Below, one piece after another: positions 58,714 through 64,000 of a stretch of 64,000 bases of DNA. Numbering within the stretch: the stretch's first letter is position 1; every line of letters begins with the position of its first letter. Under the pieces are notes generated by a model. The model made no database searches and had not been told where the DNA came from. It worked only from the letters and a program-made list of their open reading frames with translations. Source of the stretch: UBA8752 sp040261275 (lineage in GTDB: Bacteria > Bacteroidota > Bacteroidia > Flavobacteriales_D > Sanyastnellaceae). Position numbers and translations under genes: made by a program. The DNA is taken from assembly GCA_040261275.1 (NCBI GenBank), contig JBDQOI010000003.1, positions 1 to 64,000 of the forward strand, given 5' to 3'.

Positions 58714-59760
58714 ATGCTTCAGGCTACCGACTTTCTGATTCAGGCCTTGCCATTGCTCTTGCACGACCACGATTGCTTGGTGGTGCCTGGCTTGGGAGGG
58801 TTTGTAGCACATCCTGTAGCGGCGAGGTATGATGCAGACAAAGGAGAGTGGGTGCCTCCGGGACGCAATGTCGCCTTCAACCCCAAGTTGGTCGTTCGCG
58901 ACGGTCTCCTCGAACAGGAAATTCGGCGCGCCACAGGATGCACCAACGAAGCTGCGGCTGCATTGATTGACAGAGAAGTCGAGAGCCTGCGCCGCGCTAT
59001 GGAAGCAGGACAGACCCGAGAAATTCCGAGCCTTGGCCGCCTGTACATCGGGGAAAACGGCCTGATCGCCTTCGCCCCTGAGTCACGCATCGACGAGCGA
59101 TATGCGCCCCCAGGGCTGAGCCGTATTCCTTGGGTGGACCGCCAAACCGCGCCCACGCAAGAGGCCACAGAAGCAGATTCATCCTCCACAGAAGCAACTG
59201 CGGTTCCTGAAAAAGAGCGGTCCATTGCCTCGGATCCAGAAGAAAAGCGCACCGAATGGACGCCTTGGCTTCGCGCAGCTGCCGTTCTTCTGCCCCTGAT
59301 GGCCATAAGCTCCGTTTGGTGGACCCGTTCTGATGGTGCACAATTCGATTTGCTGCCACTCAGCCGCTCCGAAGCCAGTCTGTACCTCCCTCGGATTGAA
59401 GGGGAAGACATTCAGTTTCCAGAAAGCGGAGATGCACCATCATTGTCCTTCATCAGCGAAAACGCCCCCTTACTCACACCTTCCGCGGAAGAGGCCATGA
59501 TGCCCATTCCACAGTCCAGCGGTTTGGCCTCGGGTTGCCGACACCATGTCATTGCAGGCACCTTCAGCAGCGTTGCCCGTGCAGCCACCCTCGCCAGACG
59601 CTTCGAGTCCTTGGGCTATGCAACTACCCTGCTTCCAGGGCCATCCGGCGGACATCGTGTGTCGGCCGGTTGTTTTCTGAAAGCGCAAGAGGCAGCCGCT
59701 TTCAAACGCGGGCTGCAGGCCCATCACGGCATAGAAAAAGCCTGGATCCTCAACCTCTGA
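58714..59760 (+). CDS. HU-CCDC81-like and SPOR domain protein
   Basis: 348 residues. N-terminal HU-CCDC81-type segment (LLHDHDCLVVPGLGGFVAHPVAAR; NVAFNPKLVVRDGLLEQEIRR), then an acidic linker, one transmembrane helix (LRAAAVLLPLMAISSVWW) and a C-terminal SPOR fold (CRHHVIAGTFSSVARAATLARRFESLGY; GHRVSAGCFLKAQEAAAFKRGL). SPOR domains bind denuded peptidoglycan at division sites. This Bacteroidota-specific architecture spans cytoplasm to periplasm; function unproven. Eight bases upstream of the HAD gene. Confidence 0.88.
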   Translation: MLQATDFLIQALPLLLHDHDCLVVPGLGGFVAHPVAARYDADKGEWVPPGRNVAFNPKLVVRDGLLEQEIRRATGCTNEAAAALIDREVESLRRAMEAGQTREIPSLGRLYIGENGLIAFAPESRIDERYAPPGLSRIPWVDRQTAPTQEATEADSSSTEATAVPEKERSIASDPEEKRTEWTPWLRAAAVLLPLMAISSVWWTRSDGAQFDLLPLSRSEASLYLPRIEGEDIQFPESGDAPSLSFISENAPLLTPSAEEAMMPIPQSSGLASGCRHHVIAGTFSSVARAATLARRFESLGYATTLLPGPSGGHRVSAGCFLKAQEAAAFKRGLQAHHGIEKAWILNL

Positions 59761-59768
59761 ACCAAGGC

Positions 59769-60443
59769 ATGCCCTCCAACGTCCTTTTTCCCATCGATTG
59801 GCAGAACATTCGCCACGTTGTCTTGGATTTTGGAGGTGTCCTGTATGAGATTGACCATCTGCGCGCTTCCGACGCCTTCGCCGCTCTCGGGTTTCAAAAC
59901 TTTGGGCTGGAGTACCGACACGGCAGCCAATCCAACATTTTCGATCAACTGGAACGCGGTGAGGTATCCGAACAGGAGTTTCTAGACCGACTAAAGGCAA
60001 GGTGTGACGACGGAACCACCATTGAACAAGTCAAGAAAGCCTGGAACGCCTTGCTCATCGGCTTGCGCCCGGATGCCCTGCCCTGGTTACAATCGCTTTC
60101 CCGCCATTTCGATTTGCTGCTGCTCAGCAACACCAATGCCATTCATGCCAGCCAGTTCGAACAAGAAATCCTGCAGTCGAAGGGCCGCGCTTTTTCTCAA
60201 GCGTTTCGTCAAATCATATACAGCCATCGCCTAGGTCAGCGAAAGCCCGAAGTCCACACCTACGAGCAGGTCAGTCGCGATTACCAATTGATTCCAGAAG
60301 TCACACTGCTGATCGATGACACAAAGGAAAATGTAAACGGCGCAATCGCTGCCGGTTGGAGTGCGGTGCACTTAGACCTGACATCGTTTTCCTTATCCCA
60401 ATTCGTGAGGGGGATTGGGTATGAGGACTTCCTGAACCGTTAG
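59769..60443 (+). CDS. HAD-IA family hydrolase
   Basis: 224 residues. The motif I nucleophile Asp is in VVLDFGGVLYEID, where the second Asp is replaced by Gly as in YihX-like sugar phosphatases. Motif II Ser is in LLLLSNTNAIH, the lysine in RLGQRKPEVHTYEQV and motif IV in VTLLIDDTKENVNGAIAAGW. A small-molecule phosphatase; substrate not identified. Starts eight bases after the SPOR gene and is convergent with the DUF5723 gene. Confidence 0.88.
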   Translation: MPSNVLFPIDWQNIRHVVLDFGGVLYEIDHLRASDAFAALGFQNFGLEYRHGSQSNIFDQLERGEVSEQEFLDRLKARCDDGTTIEQVKKAWNALLIGLRPDALPWLQSLSRHFDLLLLSNTNAIHASQFEQEILQSKGRAFSQAFRQIIYSHRLGQRKPEVHTYEQVSRDYQLIPEVTLLIDDTKENVNGAIAAGWSAVHLDLTSFSLSQFVRGIGYEDFLNR

Positions 60444-60473
60444 TGCTCTCCGAACAAGGAGACCCCAAGCCGT

Positions 60474-61907
60474 TCAATGCCACATTCCCTTCCCGTCTCC
60501 AAGGTCGTTTTTCCTTCGCTTGGTGCGCTCCGCCAGATATCCGAAATCAAAGGAAAACCCGGTCTGAAAATGCCAATTTCCGTCATCCAATGGCCAGAAC
60601 ACCGCCGGAATGTTCCGCGCCGAAATCGACCATCGAACCGGGCCACCCCGAACCGATAAACCGCCTCCCCAAAGCCATCGGGCATTGTAGTATTGGCATT
60701 GACCGTGGACCGTCAAATGACTGCCCAATCGATAAGTCAATCCCAACAACCCCCCATCCATGGACGTCCCGAAACGGAATTGTCGATAGACCACGGCGCT
60801 GATCTCCAGTTCATCCAAAGGGCGAATGCGCAATCCCAAACGCCACGTCTCTTGAATCCGAGTATCAAAAGCCGCTGCCAATCCCGGTGCGGAGTTCACC
60901 GGAAAAGTCTGCTCCAACGAATCAGCCAATCCTTCGAGCCATTCCTCGAGCACCGCGGGAATGGAGTCGATGGGCAGAGCGTCATTTGCCCTCCACTCCG
61001 AAACAAGGTCCAGCCCTTCGATCACAAACGCCCCTGAGTTCACCTGTTTTCGCGACACCGACTCCAACCAACGCAAGCCGCCCCTCCCTTCAATGGACCC
61101 CTCGAGGGACACCTTAGGCGTTATCCGATAGAGAAAACCGTAGTCAAAAGCGACGCCAGCTCCTACTGTCGGAGGAATCCTCCCGCTGTCGCTCGACCAC
61201 AACTCACCGCCACCCAAAAGAGAGTCCAAGTCCAGTCCTGCGCTTGAGATGGTCGCTGCACCTTCGATATCCCAACTGTAATCCAAGGTATCCGTGATCC
61301 AAGTCGCTGAGAATTGATCCGTTTGGAAAGCCCCTATTCCGTTCAATACGTGAATGCCCCAGCCCAACCAAAGACGATCCTCCTTGGCCATGGCCCCCAC
61401 ACTCAATCCATGATCAAAATAAGCCTGCGCATGGGTGCCAAAGCCTGAAAAATCCAGTGTTCTGCCCAAATTGTCAGGATGACCATTGCCACGCCATGCC
61501 ACGTCGAAAAAGTCCCGGTCATACGTCAATTGCTGCTCGGCAACAAGGCGACTTCGAAGCCTGAACTCCACCCGCTCATCCTCCTTGAACCCCACGGAAA
61601 TCAAAGGCACCTCGGAACGAAAACCCAAGGTCTCCACGGCGTCCATTCGCTCCAGCAAAAGAGAAGGGTCCACTGCACCATCGCCCCCTATGAAATCGAA
61701 ATAGGTAGGACCCGTGTGATGGGCTTGCAACTGCGCACCTGACAGCGCACCCAGCAACAAGTGCCCACCCGATGGGTGAAGCAAAGCAGGGTTGGACCAA
61801 CCTGCCTGGCCCCATTCCGGCAACCATTCCGCAGGGCCGATTTGTCCTGCCATCCACTGGGTGGGTGCCACGATCAACAGACCCAGTAATAACCTGCTCC
61901 ACCTCAT
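60474..61907 (-). CDS. DUF5723 family outer-membrane protein
   Basis: 477 residues with signal peptide MRWSRLLLGLLIVAPTQWMAGQ. Sequence pattern of a PorV/FadL-like barrel: WSNPALLHPSGGHLLLGALSG, repeated short aromatic strands and LGLRIRPLDELEISAVVYRQF. It ends in a basic tail (RTKRRKNDLGDGKG). DUF5723 proteins are common Bacteroidota surface or OM proteins without a known role. Follows a lipoprotein gene with a one-base gap; the two probably act together. Confidence 0.8.
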   Translation of the reverse strand: MRWSRLLLGLLIVAPTQWMAGQIGPAEWLPEWGQAGWSNPALLHPSGGHLLLGALSGAQLQAHHTGPTYFDFIGGDGAVDPSLLLERMDAVETLGFRSEVPLISVGFKEDERVEFRLRSRLVAEQQLTYDRDFFDVAWRGNGHPDNLGRTLDFSGFGTHAQAYFDHGLSVGAMAKEDRLWLGWGIHVLNGIGAFQTDQFSATWITDTLDYSWDIEGAATISSAGLDLDSLLGGGELWSSDSGRIPPTVGAGVAFDYGFLYRITPKVSLEGSIEGRGGLRWLESVSRKQVNSGAFVIEGLDLVSEWRANDALPIDSIPAVLEEWLEGLADSLEQTFPVNSAPGLAAAFDTRIQETWRLGLRIRPLDELEISAVVYRQFRFGTSMDGGLLGLTYRLGSHLTVHGQCQYYNARWLWGGGLSVRGGPVRWSISARNIPAVFWPLDDGNWHFQTGFSFDFGYLAERTKRRKNDLGDGKGMWH

Positions 61908-61908
61908 A

Positions 61909-63540
61909 TCACAACTGAATTCGGGGGTACAACTTCGCGGCCAACTCCAGTTTCAAGAACTGGTCTTCCCTGAGGTGGACAAAACCATCCTCGTCGGCGC
62001 CTGCTGTTTCTGTCCACACCCTCACCACCGATTGTGTGGCCTCGGTCAAGCGATTGGCACGGTTCCAATCCATCGGGATGTCGTGAACGAACAAGGCCGG
62101 CTCCGCAGGCAGTCCATCTTCATCCATCAGAGGGACGGTAAATACAGGAAGCGGAGACAAGGACAGGCTGTCCAGGGCGGCCCCGAATTCATCAAGGAAT
62201 ACGATGCTCGTGGTCACACCGAATGGAAACCCGTTGTGAAGAATCACCCGTAATGAAGCCGAATCGAGCTCAGAAACCGTCTCCTCCAAATCGAAATCGA
62301 AGGCAGTGGTATCCACAAAATCCAATTGTTCAACCTTGATGGACAAGGGGATGTCCGCCCGGAACTTACCGAAAACATATCCGTCCGCATCTACGAAGTT
62401 GGGTTCCGCTGGATTCACCCCGTTCGGATTGGCCCCCACCCATGCAGAAAGCTCCAATGTCCTCGGCTCCACGCTGAAAAAGGAGACGATGTTGCTGTTG
62501 GTTTCATCCAGCACCCATGTGGTAACTGAAGGCGATTGAGCACTGCCATTGGCTGGAGGAATGGTCAAAGCCTGTGCTGTGCTGTTGAATACCGCTACCA
62601 CCTCCCCGTCCTGTAACGCCACCAATTCCAAGGAATCCAATATCGCCTCGACACCGAATGCGTTGGTCACCTCCAAGGAAATGGACGCCCGTTCTAAACC
62701 AATTCCAGAAGTCGTAAATCGATCGTCGAAAAGGTTCAAGGTGGAAGTTCCTTCCTCCAGATAAATCTCCGACGACCCAAAGTCCCCCTCAACACGGCTG
62801 AATACCAGGTTCGTCATGGAAAATTCCGCGCTCAACGACTCACCCTCTACCGCAATATGGTCCGGGTCGTTGACGAGATATACATCAAACAATGCCGTGA
62901 CCAAATTGGTGTCCTGGACGTTGGGGTTTTCGGGAAGAATCCGCCATCCCGACAGTTCTTCCAACACATTGAAACTCCCGGAAGACAACAATTCAGGCGT
63001 CCATGCCACGCTCCAAGGCATGCCCACAGGGTCCAACAAATTGGGTATGGTCAATTGTCCTTCAACATCATCGCCCATGGTCGACGTTACCGTGAACGAG
63101 AGCATGCCCTCCTCCAGTTCAATCAAGTCGACCAAAGCCCCGGGCGGCGAATCCACGATCATCTCCGAAACAAGGGTGTCCGATATGAGGAAGGGAGATC
63201 CTGCGTCCGAGAGGTTGATCACCGATACCAAAACCTCATCCAAGGCGAACGAAGATGACTCCATTACATCCGGCAATGTCAGCCACGACTCGGCCAACGT
63301 CCCGGAAAAGTCCTCGCTGTAGACGAAGACCAACTCTCCCTGCGGCCCGGATTCTATGGGCAACGTGTCCACACTGGTGGATACCGACTCCAGTACATCC
63401 TGCAAATCGAAACGGGTATCCACAAGGGGCACAGCCAAAGTCGGTGTCCACTCGGGCAAGAGAAGTTCATCAGCAGGTGCTTGACATCCCGCCAAAAACA
63501 AGGCCGTCATAAAGACCCCCCCAAAACCCCAGATCCTCAT
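61909..63540 (-). CDS. Large predicted lipoprotein
   Basis: 543 residues with a lipobox cysteine in LFLAGCQAP. No family recognised. Repetitive beta-strand sequence with many acidic and short hydrophobic stretches (LELVALQDGEVVAVFNSTAQ) suggests an extracytoplasmic beta-sandwich protein. A TTG at 63570 would add little; an alternative ATG at 63561 follows a TAGATTGG element by five bases. Coupled with the DUF5723 gene downstream. Confidence 0.75.
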   Translation of the reverse strand: MRIWGFGGVFMTALFLAGCQAPADELLLPEWTPTLAVPLVDTRFDLQDVLESVSTSVDTLPIESGPQGELVFVYSEDFSGTLAESWLTLPDVMESSSFALDEVLVSVINLSDAGSPFLISDTLVSEMIVDSPPGALVDLIELEEGMLSFTVTSTMGDDVEGQLTIPNLLDPVGMPWSVAWTPELLSSGSFNVLEELSGWRILPENPNVQDTNLVTALFDVYLVNDPDHIAVEGESLSAEFSMTNLVFSRVEGDFGSSEIYLEEGTSTLNLFDDRFTTSGIGLERASISLEVTNAFGVEAILDSLELVALQDGEVVAVFNSTAQALTIPPANGSAQSPSVTTWVLDETNSNIVSFFSVEPRTLELSAWVGANPNGVNPAEPNFVDADGYVFGKFRADIPLSIKVEQLDFVDTTAFDFDLEETVSELDSASLRVILHNGFPFGVTTSIVFLDEFGAALDSLSLSPLPVFTVPLMDEDGLPAEPALFVHDIPMDWNRANRLTEATQSVVRVWTETAGADEDGFVHLREDQFLKLELAAKLYPRIQL

Positions 63541-63640
63541 AGAATTTCCAAACGCCTGCATCTGCTCCAATCTACGTCTGCTTCACCTCAAGGTTTCAGG
63601 TAAACAGGTAGGAATTAACCGGATTTGCAGCGCTTTCCGC

Positions 63641-64000
63641 TCAGCTGTCTATGCCCTCCAAGTCGAGCATGAAGGCATACTCCAAAGCCACCTCGCGATA
63701 GCGGCGGAAACGACCGGACTGACCGCCGTGACCTGCATCAATGTTGGTGTGGAACAACAGGCGGTGGTCGTCCGTCTTCAGCTCGCGCAGCTTTGCCACC
63801 CACTTGGCCGGCTCCCAGTACTGCACTTGGCTGTCCCAGTACCCCGTTGTCACCAACGTATTCGGATAGTCCTGCGCCTTTACCTGGTCATACGGACTGT
63901 ACGACTTCATGTAGTGATAGTACTCCTCGTTCTTGGGGTTGCCCCACTCGTCAAACTCGAAGGTGGTCAGGGGAATCGTCTCGTCGAGCATGGTATTGAT
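63641..64000 (-). CDS. Prolyl oligopeptidase family (oligopeptidase B-like), C-terminal fragment
   Basis: The window cuts the N-terminal part; 119 codons remain. Segments NTMLDETIPLTTFEFDEWGNP, SPYDQVKAQDYPNTLVTTGYWDSQVQYWEPAKW and the final catalytic histidine in DAGHGGQSGRFRRYRE are S9A family signatures, with the active-site Asp-His region in this fragment. A cytoplasmic or periplasmic serine peptidase for short peptides with basic residues is likely. The catalytic Ser lies outside the window. Confidence 0.88.
   Translation of the reverse strand: MNTMLDETIPLTTFEFDEWGNPKNEEYYHYMKSYSPYDQVKAQDYPNTLVTTGYWDSQVQYWEPAKWVAKLRELKTDDHRLLFHTNIDAGHGGQSGRFRRYREVALEYAFMLDLEGIDS

Overview
The window looks like chromosome from a free-living, probably aquatic, fairly GC-rich member of the Bacteroidota (Flavobacteriales-like; genus not determinable). 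The evidence is the family content: DUF4286, DUF6150 and DUF5723 proteins, an HU-CCDC81/SPOR protein, three TonB-dependent receptors (two with carboxypeptidase-regulatory-like N-termini), a thioredoxin-like protein with a type IX secretion C-terminal signal, and a Bacteroidota-type three-subunit succinate dehydrogenase. Many genes are preceded by the Bacteroidota -7 promoter element (TAnnTTTG and close variants such as TAnnTTCG). I see no rRNA, tRNA, CRISPR array, insertion sequence or prophage.

Layout. 1-717: 3' truncated secreted protein with a heptad-repeat stalk (minus). 829-5369: DUF4286-rsmA, fbp, a TonB receptor. 5378-8773: mfd (minus), diverging from truB and queA. 10865-13119: a secreted redoxin and an acyl-CoA carboxylase beta subunit (minus), diverging from aspS. 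15005-15444 is a lower-GC gap, then brxA-like bacilliredoxin and trpS. 16882-23864: a YESRAD-repeat DUF6150 protein, a DUF4139 protein, and two coupled secreted amidohydrolases. 23966-25297: nfu and an XRE/S24 regulator. 25436-27451: a secreted HExxH protein with a dockerin-like tail. 27525-32805: a mutagenesis-type cassette dinB-SRAP-dnaE2. 32809-35582: a metal-linked TonB receptor with an HMA-domain partner. 35671-39179: sdhCAB. 39296-42445: ssb, an outer-membrane protein, a di-heme peroxidase lipoprotein and a T9SS thioredoxin whose signal peptide is shifted out of frame by a pentanucleotide repeat. 42521-45648: gltX-folB and a second dockerin-like protein. 45649-52357: PBP1A followed by scoA, an arylsulfotransferase-like gene, a sulfotransferase and scoB, with overlapping or abutting ends. 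52522-58644: rseP, an Hpt protein, dprA, a TonB receptor coupled to kdsB. 58714-64000: an HU/SPOR protein, a HAD hydrolase, a DUF5723 protein plus lipoprotein, and the C-terminus of an oligopeptidase B-type protease.

The most interesting points are: a CoA-transferase operon whose two subunit genes are split by two sulfotransferase-type genes; an ACTGC triplet repeat that looks like a frame switch; a repeated geometry in which the -7 element ends exactly four bases before the start codon, which predicts leaderless mRNAs; a palindrome in the dinB-SRAP-dnaE2 promoter; and a four-cysteine insertion in PBP1A. Domain names come from recognising the sequence by eye, not from searches.
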